Positions 46,239-55,373 of a DNA stretch of 64,000 nucleotides are shown here, in pieces. This DNA comes from Neomesorhizobium albiziae. GTDB lineage: Bacteria > Pseudomonadota > Alphaproteobacteria > Rhizobiales > Rhizobiaceae. Made by a program: the position numbers and the translations under genes. The stretch covers positions 283,772 through 347,771 of the forward strand of contig NZ_FOSL01000004.1 of NCBI RefSeq assembly GCF_900114255.1, in the 5' to 3' direction. The notes beneath the pieces are model-generated. The model did not search any database, was not told the origin of the DNA, and saw only the letters and a program-made list of their open reading frames with translations. The stretch's first letter is position 1, and every line of letters begins with the position of its first letter.

Positions 46239-47696
46239 TTATGCGCCGGGGTTCTTGTAGCCGCCGCGATAGTCGATGGCGCCGACGCCGAAATCGTGCT
46301 CGACGGTCATGCCGATGCCCTGGGTTCCGAACGGCTCGTCGAAGCGCACACGCGGCGCCGAATAGCCGTCGAGATAGCCCCACTGGTAGACCGCCGCATC
46401 CTCGGGATTGGCGAACAGATACCAGCCGTTGCCGGAAAGCTCAGCCGCGACGACCGGCGTCAGGGTCCCGACGAACGGGTTGACCTTAACCGAGTCGTTT
46501 GCGGCGATCGGCGCCACATACTGCAGCGCCTCGGTTTCCTTGTCGGGCGAGACGAGCAGAATGCTCGGCGTTACATTGAGCGTCGCGCCATCGAGTCCTT
46601 TCTGCTTTCGCATCGCAGCCTGCCCGGCGCCGATCGAGGCGACGGAAATCGCGGCGCCTGCGCCGGCAAGGTTGGCATGGTCGACATGGAACACGACCTT
46701 GCCATCGGCAAGCTTTGTGTTGGCCGACAGCATCATCGCGTAGAAGGTGATTTCCTCGAACCGCGAAACGGTGCGCCCATAACCGCCGAAAATATCGGCG
46801 ATTGCGCCGAGCCGGTCATTGACCAGCATTTGGCGCGAGATACGCAACCCCTTGGCATAGGGCACGACGGCAATCTGCTCTTTGCCTTCGCCGAAGGTGC
46901 CGAATTTGATTTCTCCGGCTTCGGTCAGCTTTTCCAGCATTGGGAATTCGCCGATACCGACGGCGGTATGCGGGCGGAAATCCATGAAATCGCGGCGCCG
47001 CGAGACTTGGCGATAGGTCGGATTCGCCAGCGCATAACGACGCTCAAGCGTCACGTTGATGGCATCGGAGAAAATCGCCGGGAAGTCGCTTGCGGTGTGG
47101 AAAGCTCGCGAAAGAACCTCTTCACGCTCCCGAACGGTGCGGATTGCGCCGCGATAGTCGATCGCCGCGCCGGCAAATTCGACGGCGTCGCGGAACTCCA
47201 TGAAGCCGCGTGCCATTTCAGCGCGGTCGCCGGTCGGCGCTTCACCGCCGAGGCGGAACGCCAAGGCGGCAACGATGCCGGCGCGGCGGGTTTCTGCCTG
47301 GTCGCGGATAACACGGCCGGGTTCGGTGCGGACCTGTCGCGAACGCGAAACCATTTGATCCCAAGCACGACTCCGGAACTCTTCGACAGAGGTCCCATTG
47401 CGCACGGCCTGCTCGATATCGCCGGCGTCCATTTCGGCATCGCGACCGAGCGCCATGATGTCAGCGGCGCGAGCGGCGTCACCGGCAGCCGGCGCCGGCG
47501 TGGTGGCAGGGTCGGTGTCATCCTCGTCGGCCATTGCGTCGATCGCGGCGCGGGTCGCGGTAATTTCGGTAAGGATGGCCTGATGTTCCGCCTCGATCGA
47601 GCGCGCGGCCTCATCGGTCGTGTCGTCTTTGATCTCGGCAAGCTTCGCGGCCGCGCGGGTTTCGAGGTCCCGCAGCTTCTTAAGCAGCTTCTTCAT
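46239..47696 (-). CDS. Major capsid protein (HK97 type with N-terminal delta domain)
   Basis: 485 aa from the ATG at 47696. Residues 1-130 are a coiled-coil scaffold-like delta domain (KKLLKKLRDLETRAAAKL; EAEHQAILTEITATRAAID) that should be removed by the protease. The rest is the HK97-like coat with the E-loop region (TYRQVSRRRDFMDF) and SNGWYLFANPEDAAVYQWGYLD-like end, shortened here. There is no separate scaffold gene, as expected when a delta domain is present. Confidence 0.92.
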   Translation of the reverse strand: MKKLLKKLRDLETRAAAKLAEIKDDTTDEAARSIEAEHQAILTEITATRAAIDAMADEDDTDPATTPAPAAGDAARAADIMALGRDAEMDAGDIEQAVRNGTSVEEFRSRAWDQMVSRSRQVRTEPGRVIRDQAETRRAGIVAALAFRLGGEAPTGDRAEMARGFMEFRDAVEFAGAAIDYRGAIRTVREREEVLSRAFHTASDFPAIFSDAINVTLERRYALANPTYRQVSRRRDFMDFRPHTAVGIGEFPMLEKLTEAGEIKFGTFGEGKEQIAVVPYAKGLRISRQMLVNDRLGAIADIFGGYGRTVSRFEEITFYAMMLSANTKLADGKVVFHVDHANLAGAGAAISVASIGAGQAAMRKQKGLDGATLNVTPSILLVSPDKETEALQYVAPIAANDSVKVNPFVGTLTPVVAAELSGNGWYLFANPEDAAVYQWGYLDGYSAPRVRFDEPFGTQGIGMTVEHDFGVGAIDYRGGYKNPGA

Positions 47697-47768
47697 TTTC
47701 GGATTGCTCCTGGTTGACGCCTTGCCCAAAGGCCGGGTTGAGGGCAGTTGGCTCGCGAGGCGCGTGCT

Positions 47769-48404
47769 TTAGCGGGCCGTTTCGAGGGCACGCATTCGCA
47801 TGCGGATGCGTCGCGCCTCATTCTGGCCGGGCAGTGCCCGGAATTCGCAGCGGAAGGTTTCCGCTTTGTCACTGCGGACTTGAGCGCCGACGTCGAAAGG
47901 AACCGTGACGAAAGAAATCTCGAACGGTTCCCAGTCGACGACGCGCCAAACCTGCGGATCCTTGCTCTTGTCGACTTCGATTTTCAGCCGGCGATAACCG
48001 ACTGAAAGCGATCGGAGGAACGGGCGCCCATCGGGGCCGAGGTCGGTTGCCTTGCGGAAAGCGGCGTCAGACTTTTCGTCAACGCCCTCCTTTGGAAAGC
48101 GGATCGTCGCGCGGCCTTCGCCCTTTTCGATCCATGCCCGCTCGACGACCGCGAGCATGCCCTGAATCCCGCTATGGCGATCGTGACTGTCAAGAACCGG
48201 CGCGCCGGAATTGAGCCGACCTAGCCGCACCGCCTTATCGGAAACGACCAATTCCTCGACGTAGCGCTGGCCGCTCATCCAGTCGAAACGGTCGCCGGCC
48301 GCGCCGGTTGTCCATGTCACCTCGATTGTGCGTGTCTCGGCATTTACAGACGTAATCGCCGCCGCCCGCGTCTCGATCGGCAGGTCGCGATTGCCGTCAC
48401 TCAT
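47769..48404 (-). CDS. HK97-family prohead protease (U35)
   Basis: 211 aa. Starts MSDGNRDLPIETRAAAI. The herpes-protease-like fold contains the catalytic His in LDSHDRHSGIQG and the Ser in RSLSVGYR. It cleaves the delta domain of the capsid protein during head maturation. The ATG at 48404 overlaps the portal stop by 8 bases. The C-terminus is Arg-rich. Confidence 0.92.
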   Translation of the reverse strand: MSDGNRDLPIETRAAAITSVNAETRTIEVTWTTGAAGDRFDWMSGQRYVEELVVSDKAVRLGRLNSGAPVLDSHDRHSGIQGMLAVVERAWIEKGEGRATIRFPKEGVDEKSDAAFRKATDLGPDGRPFLRSLSVGYRRLKIEVDKSKDPQVWRVVDWEPFEISFVTVPFDVGAQVRSDKAETFRCEFRALPGQNEARRIRMRMRALETAR

Positions 48405-49914
48405 CTTCGTCGGCCTTGCCGTTTCCGGTTTGCTTGCCATTGTCAGGCGATCCTTTCATTGGCTTGCGCGCGTCGATATCGAGCGCCAGTCCGGCGCCGT
48501 CGCGCTGTTTGTCGATCGTTTCGTAAAACGCTGCAGTATCCTCGACGACCTTGCGCCAGTCGCGACCCCAAGCGGCGATGAATTCCTGTGGCGAGGTTCG
48601 ACCCGCGCGCACGGCCAGAATGTCGGCCTCAAGATCCTTTTTCGGATCGATAGGCTCGACCGCCGGCATAATGTGGTCGATCGGATAGCCGTCACGGCGG
48701 CGTTTAAGTCTGCCGTGGAAAACAGCGCGGTGAATCAGCCGGCGATGCACCGGCGCAATCAGCTGCGGGACGGCGACCGTCCATTGCACTTGCTCGACCA
48801 GCCGCCGAAACTCGATCTTGCCGGCGCGGAGGCTGGAATAATTCGCCTGGCGCAGGTCACCCGTGAGTTGGTCATAGGTAATGCCCGCTCCGGCGGCCAT
48901 AGCCTGCATGGCGGTCATATAGACCTCACCGAACGCCGTCTGCGATGACGGGCTGGCGAACGTGATCTCGCCGTCCCCGATGTCGGCCAGCATGCCAGGC
49001 TCGATGCGGGTCAGCTTTTTACCGTCCGTGTCATCCTTGTTTTGCCTGGCCAGCGGCGACATGCCCCCTGACGTGCGACGGATAAATCCGGCAAAGCACG
49101 CCTCGGTGCGCGCCTTGACGAGCGTCGCCTCGATCAAGTCCTGCACTTCGCGCGCATTCAACAGGATTGAAGCGAACCATGGAACGCCGCGGACCTGGCC
49201 AAAGCGCAGCGGCCGATAGATATGGCTGAGGTCCGACCAGGCCACGAAATTCGATTGGACCGCATTGAGGCCCAACTCGCTCGGGTGATCTTCGAACAGA
49301 TGCAGGCCTTCGCGGCGACCCAACACACCCATTTGAACGCCGAGGCGAATTCGGCGCCCTGCCTGCACGATCGCCGCCGTATCCTTCGACGTGTCAATGG
49401 AATCGCCTTCGAGTCCCTGCAGTCGGAATGGAACGGTTCGCCCGGCGTCGGCCAACGGAATGTCGACATAGCGAACGACCGTATCGCCGCCCTCGATCAT
49501 TGATCGAACCGTCAACGCCTGAATGCCAGACCAGTCGAGGAAGCCCTCGACATCGGCCTGCTCGGCCCATTCCTCGAAAACGAGCTTGACCTCTTTGTCG
49601 AGCCGGTCGGAACCGGTATTCGGAACCGTCACAATGCCAGTGCCGACGACGTGAGACGTCAGCACGTCGAGCATGCGCTGACCTGCCCAAGAGTCGCGCA
49701 CAAACTCGCGCGAACGGTTGCGGAGATCGCGCAGCGAGGACCCGATTTCGCCGTTGGCCGACGTAGAGCGACCGCTCCACCCCTTATTGCGGCGGCCGGA
49801 CTTCGCGGCCGCATAGGCGCGTTCGCCATAGGTGTCTAGCACCTGGCGCGCAGCGACGCGGCGGGCGCCCCACACGGGCGAAATCGCGCCAATGATGCGG
49901 TCAAGCGCGTTCAT
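48397..49914 (-). CDS. Portal protein (lambda family)
   Basis: 505 aa. The conserved LRNRSREFVRDSWAGQRMLDV, GDTVVRYVDIPLADAG, HIYRPLRFGQVRGVPWFAS and ITYDQLTGDLRQANYSSLRAGKIEF (in parts) match lambda gpB. It forms the dodecameric DNA gate of the head. It ends in a polar KGSPDNGKQTGNGKADEDE tail. Confidence 0.94.
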   Translation of the reverse strand: MNALDRIIGAISPVWGARRVAARQVLDTYGERAYAAAKSGRRNKGWSGRSTSANGEIGSSLRDLRNRSREFVRDSWAGQRMLDVLTSHVVGTGIVTVPNTGSDRLDKEVKLVFEEWAEQADVEGFLDWSGIQALTVRSMIEGGDTVVRYVDIPLADAGRTVPFRLQGLEGDSIDTSKDTAAIVQAGRRIRLGVQMGVLGRREGLHLFEDHPSELGLNAVQSNFVAWSDLSHIYRPLRFGQVRGVPWFASILLNAREVQDLIEATLVKARTEACFAGFIRRTSGGMSPLARQNKDDTDGKKLTRIEPGMLADIGDGEITFASPSSQTAFGEVYMTAMQAMAAGAGITYDQLTGDLRQANYSSLRAGKIEFRRLVEQVQWTVAVPQLIAPVHRRLIHRAVFHGRLKRRRDGYPIDHIMPAVEPIDPKKDLEADILAVRAGRTSPQEFIAAWGRDWRKVVEDTAAFYETIDKQRDGAGLALDIDARKPMKGSPDNGKQTGNGKADEDE

Positions 49915-50112
49915 TTAATAACCGCCCTCATACTCGGCAAAGGACACGCCCGGCCGGGCGCTTGCGTCGATTTCCGCCTTGATCACATCGCGCGCTTTGA
50001 GCATGTCCCCGGTCGATTGATACTCGACCTCATGCGTCTGAAAGCGAACGCGGCGCGTGCCGCTCGCGATCGCCGCCTCGATACGGTCGAGGTCGCTTTG
50101 CGTCCATGCCAT
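49915..50112 (-). CDS. Head-tail connector (gpW-like)
   Basis: 65 aa. MAWTQSDLDRIEAAIASGTRRVRF is the usual gpW beginning, and EYQSTGDMLKARDVIKAEID completes the small helical domain. It plugs the portal channel. The ATG at 50112 shares one base with the terminase stop (TGATG). Confidence 0.9.
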   Translation of the reverse strand: MAWTQSDLDRIEAAIASGTRRVRFQTHEVEYQSTGDMLKARDVIKAEIDASARPGVSFAEYEGGY

Positions 50113-52109
50113 CAATATTCATCCCAAAAAGAGTCGCCGCCAGCAGATGCCGTGCGTTCATCGACATCGCCGGTCTCGGCGCCATCGGTGGCAGGCGGCG
50201 CATCAGGCCGGTTAGGTTTCTGTACCGCCAGCGGTTGCGGCGAAAACAGGTCAGGTCTTTTGACGACTTCCGGTGCGCAACGCTCCGACGCGAGCGTCGC
50301 CCATTCATCGGTCGTCATGCGCGAGAGGCCGAGATAATCGGCAAGTGCGTCGTTGTAGATCGTGCAGTCGAGGAAGTGGTTTTCCTCGCCGGCGCGGACT
50401 TTCCAGACGCGGCGGACGCGACCGCGGAAATTCTCGTTCGCCAGATATTCCGACGTGATTTGCCGGAAATAGACCTCGTCGAGCCAAGTTCCGAAATGAC
50501 AGTAGCCGGAAGGATCGCGCTCCTGACCGGCCTTCATGCCTTCCTTGCGCAGGTCGTCATAGTGCGCGCCTTTAAGCGGCCAGGTCCCAACGCCCCATAC
50601 ATGAACGCCGTTGCGGATCCGCTTGCCGTTGAAATCGATATCGACTGCCGTGCCGGTGCCGAGCGCCGGGCGCGACCATCCGTCAAGACCCTTGAGGGCG
50701 AAAGCACCGTTGCGCCCGCGAACCCACGTATAGACGACATGGCTGCGGAAACCGGAGTCGACGCCGAACGCGTCGACCCGGCGGTATCCGCCATATGCGT
50801 CGGGCCAAGCCCGCTCATAGACCTCGGCGAGCTTCAGGAACGCGCCGGCGTGCGGGTCGTTGGTTTCGCCCTCAATGATGCCGGCGTCGACGATCCATTT
50901 TTGCCGATCGGGGCCGTAAGCCTTGATCTCGTAGTAAATGCCGCGCATCTGCACATCGGCCGATCCGACCAGAATGAGGCCGAGCGGCGGGATATGGCCG
51001 CGCGTCATGTCCGACTCGCGGCGCTCCATAAGCCGAACGTGATCGGGCGCGTCGCCGCGGACCTCATACGGCAGGCCGAGCCATAGGTTATAGAAGGCCT
51101 TCAGCTTGAGCGGATCGCCGTTTGCCTCGACGAATTTGCGGGCGATTTCATCCCACGGCACGAGCGGCGACGACATTGCGCAGAAATGATAGCTGCGCCC
51201 CACACCCGGCCGCGTCGCCGTCGGGCGGTATTCGCCAGCGCGATAGACCGCGTTCTTTTCGTGGCCTTCAATGATCGTCCCGCAGCACGGCGTCACATAG
51301 TGAGCCTGGTAAGGATGCTCGTCATTGAACCGGAAATGCTTCCTGTCGAATTCGAAAACGAAACGATCGCCGCAGCCGGGGCAGGCTACGTGCCATCGCC
51401 GTTGATCGCCGGCGAGATAAGCGGCCTCGATCTTCGACGCGCCCTTGACGGTCGGTGTCGAAATTTTCAGCCGCTTCCAATCGCCAGTCGCCAAAAACGA
51501 AATCTGCCGAGCCTCGACCATTTCGATCGGGTCGCCCTGGCCATCGAGGTCGTCGGGATACTCGTCGATCTCGTCGAGGAACGCTTTCTTGATCGTTTTA
51601 GACCGGAGGTCGGCCGCCGACGACGCGATCGCCAACGTGAGTGAACCGCCGGCGAACTGCTTCGACGTCGCCGTCGAACCCTCCGCCGACCGGGACGTGA
51701 CGCCGCGAACCTTTTTCGCCAGCGCCGGCGAGGCCTCGATCGCCGGCTGCAGCTTTTCCTTGTTGAAGTCAGACAGCGCGCCGGACGTCGGCTGCACGAT
51801 CATCATGCGGCAAGGATCGCGGTCGATCGAATGGCCGGCCGAAATGATCAGGACGGTCGTGAAACCGGTTTGTGCCGACTTCATGACCGCTATTTCGTTT
51901 TCGAGCGAATCCGGCCCGAGGGCGTCGACGATCTCGACGCAATGCAGCCCGAGCGCGCGATCCCATCTTTCGTTGGCGCGCGGACCGTCGGGCACGACCA
52001 GATTTTCACCCGCCCATGCCGACGGTGGCAGCGGCGCCGGCGGTGTCACGGCAAGCGCCATCGCGCCAGCAATCACCGCCAGGGCGGAACGGGCGAGAGA
52101 GATTTTCAT
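50112..52109 (-). CDS. Terminase large subunit (lambda gpA family)
   Basis: 665 aa. The ATPase has Walker A-like KSAQTGFT near residue 80 and Walker B FLDEIDEYPDD. A zinc-site pair (VACPGCGDRF; VTPCCGTII) lies between ATPase and nuclease parts. The nuclease region includes VGSADVQMRGIYYE and the acidic GVDSGFRSHVV. This is gpA of the lambda/P21 type, probably cos packaging. The N-terminal hydrophobic stretch looks like a signal peptide but is regular for this family. Confidence 0.93.
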   Translation of the reverse strand: MKISLARSALAVIAGAMALAVTPPAPLPPSAWAGENLVVPDGPRANERWDRALGLHCVEIVDALGPDSLENEIAVMKSAQTGFTTVLIISAGHSIDRDPCRMMIVQPTSGALSDFNKEKLQPAIEASPALAKKVRGVTSRSAEGSTATSKQFAGGSLTLAIASSAADLRSKTIKKAFLDEIDEYPDDLDGQGDPIEMVEARQISFLATGDWKRLKISTPTVKGASKIEAAYLAGDQRRWHVACPGCGDRFVFEFDRKHFRFNDEHPYQAHYVTPCCGTIIEGHEKNAVYRAGEYRPTATRPGVGRSYHFCAMSSPLVPWDEIARKFVEANGDPLKLKAFYNLWLGLPYEVRGDAPDHVRLMERRESDMTRGHIPPLGLILVGSADVQMRGIYYEIKAYGPDRQKWIVDAGIIEGETNDPHAGAFLKLAEVYERAWPDAYGGYRRVDAFGVDSGFRSHVVYTWVRGRNGAFALKGLDGWSRPALGTGTAVDIDFNGKRIRNGVHVWGVGTWPLKGAHYDDLRKEGMKAGQERDPSGYCHFGTWLDEVYFRQITSEYLANENFRGRVRRVWKVRAGEENHFLDCTIYNDALADYLGLSRMTTDEWATLASERCAPEVVKRPDLFSPQPLAVQKPNRPDAPPATDGAETGDVDERTASAGGDSFWDEY

Positions 52110-52711
52110 TCGTCGGGTATCACTGTCTCGATCGGTCCGGCGCTCTCGGCGGCCTGGCCTTGTGCTGCGATTTGCGAAAGCGCTGCGGCGATCTCGCCGC
52201 GCACCTTCACGCTGATTTCCTTGAGCAGGCGCCGCACGCCCGCGACGCCTTCCCGGCTGACGACAGCAGCGATCTCGTCGGCGTAGCGCGCGAGGCCGTC
52301 GAGGTCGCGTGCCAGCACGATCCCGATTGCCGCCGCGGCCGCCTCGATCCCGTGCTCGCCTTTGATCGGCAGCACCGCCCCTTGCCGCTCGGCGAGGTCG
52401 AGCGCCTTGAGACGGGCGTCATACTGAGCGCGTTCAGTCTGCGCATCACGCATTGCCGCCGAATTGTTGGCGGTCTCTTTGCGGGTTTCTGCCGCGTGTT
52501 CCTTAACCGCGTCGCCGGTTTGGCCGACGGCGCGGTCAAAAGATACAAGCTCGACCATGCGCGATTTGCCGTCGCGCCTCGTGGCAATCTTGCCATCGCT
52601 CTCAAGTTGGTCGACCCGCTTGGTGATGGCGGCGCGGGATACGCCGCGCCGGCGAGCAAGCTCGGCGCACGTCACCCAAACGCCGCCGCTGTCGGCTTCG
52701 TTTGGATCCAT
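52106..52711 (-). CDS. Terminase small subunit candidate
   Basis: 201 aa. A winged helix at the front (TCAELARRRGVSRAAITKRVDQLE) recognises DNA, then a helical oligomerisation part follows (ERAQYDARLKALDLAERQG). Its stop overlaps the start of the large subunit by four bases, the normal pair arrangement. The HTH would bind the packaging site. It could be called phage DNA-packaging protein Nu1-like. Confidence 0.85.
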   Translation of the reverse strand: MDPNEADSGGVWVTCAELARRRGVSRAAITKRVDQLESDGKIATRRDGKSRMVELVSFDRAVGQTGDAVKEHAAETRKETANNSAAMRDAQTERAQYDARLKALDLAERQGAVLPIKGEHGIEAAAAAIGIVLARDLDGLARYADEIAAVVSREGVAGVRRLLKEISVKVRGEIAAALSQIAAQGQAAESAGPIETVIPDE

Positions 52712-52876
52712 GCCTGCGGTTGCCTTTTCTGTGTTAACCGGCCGCCGTGGTGTTAACCGTGTTAACCCAAGTTTCGGGCAGCCTCGCTAGCGATATCTCG
52801 GGGTCGCCCCGGCCCGCTAGGGGCAGGGGTGCGGGAGGGACCCACCGACCCCCTGCCTCCTGTCTGCCTCGGGAGG

Positions 52877-53401
52877 TCAGGGCAGGAGGCGATCAATCTC
52901 ATGAAGGACGCGAGGCGCAAGCGCCTCGTCGATCACTTCGGCGAGCAGTTCCAGATAGACAGCATCGTTGTTCGTGATGTCGTGCGCCGGGTTGGGGCCG
53001 AACAGTTCCCGAATGGGAAGCCTACTCGATCCCTCGCGCAGCATCACGCCAACGTGCCCCGAGTCCATCTTCGCAATGAAGGCATGGCGGTACGATCCGC
53101 GCAGCCTCACACGCACACCCTTCGACGTTTGCGTCGCACCGAGCTTGTGAAGCGGTATCCACCCGGATCGCACCACGACGTCGGACGTATTGCCGCCGGC
53201 GTTGAACCTTGCGCTCGTGCGCTCACGAATAACTTTCTGCGGCAGTTTCAACCGCGGTGCGGCACGCTTGAGATAAGCGGTGCGCGCCATTTGGGTTGCA
53301 CGCTTGCCGGCCCGCGCGAAGGCCTTCGCCTTGATTTCGCCAGGTAGCTTACGAAACGCGCGCGACAGCGCCAGATATTCGGAAGCGTTGGCAATAATCA
53401 C
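52877..53401 (-). CDS. Minor tail protein Z-like (GPZ), GTG start
   Basis: 174 aa starting at GTG with GAGG nine bases before it. AFRKLPGEIKAKAFARAGKR, then LREGSSRLPIRELFGPNPAHDI is the GPZ-family signature of lambda Z-like tail completion proteins. Its position, upstream of the terminase and isolated from the tail genes, is unusual. No other terminator or gene lies between it and terS. Confidence 0.78.
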   Translation of the reverse strand: MIIANASEYLALSRAFRKLPGEIKAKAFARAGKRATQMARTAYLKRAAPRLKLPQKVIRERTSARFNAGGNTSDVVVRSGWIPLHKLGATQTSKGVRVRLRGSYRHAFIAKMDSGHVGVMLREGSSRLPIRELFGPNPAHDITNNDAVYLELLAEVIDEALAPRVLHEIDRLLP

Positions 53402-53557
53402 GGGCGAAGGCCTCGGCAGTTGTGGCGGTTTTGGCCGCCGGCTTCATGGCGAACCTCATCGGTTAGCATGCGAACACCGCCCCGCGCCTTTCGCAAAGGG
53501 CGCTTACTCCCTTCGACCCGTCGAGCAGATCACGTATTGGGATGGCGACTAGGCAAA

Positions 53558-53590
53558 GAAAAACCCGCCGGGCTGTTTTGCCGGGCGGGT
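53558..53590 (-). terminator. Leftward Rho-independent terminator
   Basis: Reading leftward, a hairpin with ACCCGCC / GGCGGGT arms plus extra pairs and a small loop is followed by TTTTTC. It would end the transcript of the 331-aa gene before the Z-like and terminase genes. Confidence 0.78.
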
Positions 53591-53642
53591 CGCTTCTGCC
53601 TTTTGGTGCGTGACAAGTAATGCTCAAAATTCCGTCCGCGCG

Positions 53643-54638
53643 TCAAGCCGCTTTTGCGGCCGGCTTCCTTCGCCTCCTTGCCTTTGATTTCGCTACGCTT
53701 TCCGGCAGTCCATTTGACGGCGAAACGGCCGACAGGTCGGGCAGAATTCGCCCGCGTCGCGAATCTGTCGAGCGCTCGGGCGAATCTCCCCACGGCTGCA
53801 CAGGCCAATCGACCGCCTGAAGCTCAACCGTTTCGAGCGTGCCGTCGAGTTGATCGTACAGCATGCACATTGCGGCACAGAAGATTTCATATTCTGCGCG
53901 GGCCACCATGACCGGCACCGGGTCGGGCGCGAAGCGCGCTTTACGGTATGCACCAGCCGCGGGGCGCTGCAGGCGCGTCGACCAGCCGTCGACCTCGGTC
54001 GTTTGCACCGCGATCCGATCGCTTCCGTCGGCATCCTCGCCGACCACGGTGCGGACGTCGCGGCGAACAAACCAGCGATGGCGACCGTTCGGCCAGACCT
54101 CGAATTCCTTTACCGGCCGATGCGAAAGACGCCAGTCGGGCACAAGGCCGAGGATCGCATGACGCACGACCAGGACGTCGGGCCGAGCGCGAAAATGCAT
54201 TGCGCCCTCATTGTCCGAAACAGTCGCCTTGATCAGCGCGTCGCCGACGGCGCGGCTTGCCAAGGCCTCGTCGATCTCTACCAGTTCCGGCATGGGGTGC
54301 CATCCTTCCGGCACGTCGACGGTGCATTGCGCCAAGCTGGAAACCGCATCGGCGATAAGCAGGGCATCGGCGTGCGGCCAACCAACCTGATCGAACGGAA
54401 TGCACCCGAACCGGTTAGGCTGCCTGTCGACGATCGAATTGAGTTCGCCATAGGCGATCATCGATCCCCACCCCGACGAATAGCCCGACGGCGCGCCGGA
54501 TGCGCCGGCCTCATGCAGCTTTGGCAATTCGTCACCCCACGCCCATCGCAAGGCGTCTGACATCGTCATTTTGCGCTTTCGCGGGGCGCTACCCTCCCTA
54601 GCGTCCCCAACTTTCGGGCTTGCGTCCCCAAAGATCAT
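53643..54638 (-). CDS. Phage hypothetical protein, 331 aa
   Basis: The middle contains DALRWAWGDELPKLHEAG, ALLIADAVSSLAQCTVDVPEGWHP and RHRWFVRRDVRTVVGEDADG, and the C-terminus is strongly basic (KSKARRRRKPAAKAA), suggesting DNA binding. I recognise no family. The ATG at 54638 has AGAGG eight bases before it. If the ATG at 54569 were used instead, the repeats at 54593-54631 would be purely regulatory. It lies between the early operon and the terminase, where a late regulator or recombination protein would be expected. Confidence 0.7.
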   Translation of the reverse strand: MIFGDASPKVGDAREGSAPRKRKMTMSDALRWAWGDELPKLHEAGASGAPSGYSSGWGSMIAYGELNSIVDRQPNRFGCIPFDQVGWPHADALLIADAVSSLAQCTVDVPEGWHPMPELVEIDEALASRAVGDALIKATVSDNEGAMHFRARPDVLVVRHAILGLVPDWRLSHRPVKEFEVWPNGRHRWFVRRDVRTVVGEDADGSDRIAVQTTEVDGWSTRLQRPAAGAYRKARFAPDPVPVMVARAEYEIFCAAMCMLYDQLDGTLETVELQAVDWPVQPWGDSPERSTDSRRGRILPDLSAVSPSNGLPESVAKSKARRRRKPAAKAA

Positions 54639-54703
54639 TTCTCTAACCTCTTGATTTCTTTATATTCATTTTTGAATTGGGGAGGGTAGGGACGCTAGGG
54701 AGG
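54593..54703. repeat. Inverted 15-bp repeats and GCGTCCC motifs in the early/late gap
   Basis: CCTCCCTAGCGTCCC at 54593-54607 is repeated exactly in inverted form at 54689-54703, with 81 bases between. GCGTCCCCAA also occurs twice in direct orientation (54601-54610 and 54622-54631), 21 bases apart. The stretch between is AT-rich. With the tandem repeats to the right, this looks like an operator array or replication-origin iterons. The gap 54639-55008 has no other gene. Confidence 0.75.
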
Positions 54704-54784
54704 ATAAATCCCATAATGTGTATAAAATTTCGCAGGAATTTCTTCTTTTCTTAAACGCCACACATATAAAAAAGGGCGCGAACG

Positions 54785-54809
54785 ATCGTCCCTATCGTCC
54801 CTATCGTCC
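54785..54809 (+). repeat. Tandem 9-bp repeat ATCGTCCCT
   Basis: Two full copies and seven bases of a third copy of ATCGTCCCT. The CGTCCC core is the same as in the repeats 100-200 bases to the left, so these are probably part of one binding-site cluster. Confidence 0.75.
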
Positions 54810-55008
54810 AGACCTATTGATTTTGCATGGCTTTTCACCCCTTCCCCCGTTTTCTTGCGACCCCGACAGGGCCGCTATCGACCCTTGCGACCCCGTTGGG
54901 GCAGCAAATCGACCCTATCTCCGCTGCGAAGCTGAAAGGGGGAGAAGGGCGCGCGCTTGCGAAGCAGCAAGCCGCAACGCTAAGGTGCCGAAAAATGGAG
55001 GCGGGGAG

Positions 55009-55368
55009 ATGAAACGAAAACTCATCGTTGCGGCCGTTCTGATTGCCGGAACGACTGCAGCATCGGCAGAGCGAGCGACAGAGGCACAGCGGACGGTGAT
55101 CCGGTATTTGCTGGAAGCGACCATGATCGCCAAGAAATGCCCTTACCTGGTCGCTAATGAGCGCGTGGCGAATGATGCCATGGATAGCGCGGGCATACCT
55201 CGCAACGCTTTTGCAATAAGCGGCGTTTTTCACGCCGAGGCAAACGAGATCAGCACGGGCGTCCTTGAGCGTGTAGGCCAGTTGTCGGCCGACGGCGCCT
55301 GTGCGATGGGGCAAGCGAAGTTTGGCAGCCAAGGCGAACAAATCCCGAGCTTGCTGGTCACAAACTGA
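55009..55368 (+). CDS. Small exported protein, possible phage moron
   Basis: 119 aa. A good Sec signal peptide (KRKLIVAAVLIAGTTAASAE) ends near residue 20. The mature protein has two Cys (KKCPYLV and GACAMG), likely a disulfide in the periplasm. ATG at 55009 with GGGGAG immediately before it. It reads against all neighbouring phage genes, a common property of lysogenic-conversion (moron) genes. No family recognised. It could be an exclusion or virulence factor by context only. Confidence 0.72.
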   Translation: MKRKLIVAAVLIAGTTAASAERATEAQRTVIRYLLEATMIAKKCPYLVANERVANDAMDSAGIPRNAFAISGVFHAEANEISTGVLERVGQLSADGACAMGQAKFGSQGEQIPSLLVTN

Positions 55369-55373
55369 CCCGC

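Noticed and set aside
46296..47717. 473-codon rightward frame opposite the capsid gene
   Set aside because: Antisense of a clear capsid gene; an Arg/Gly-rich translation is expected by chance at this GC content.
52730..52770. Repeated GTTAAC elements upstream of terS as a possible cos or att site
   Set aside because: Only three scattered short copies, with no defined spacing or symmetry around them.
54718..55008. N-terminal extension of the exported protein from an upstream GTG
   Set aside because: The ATG at 55009 has GGGGAG before it and begins a perfect signal peptide; the extension covers repeat DNA.
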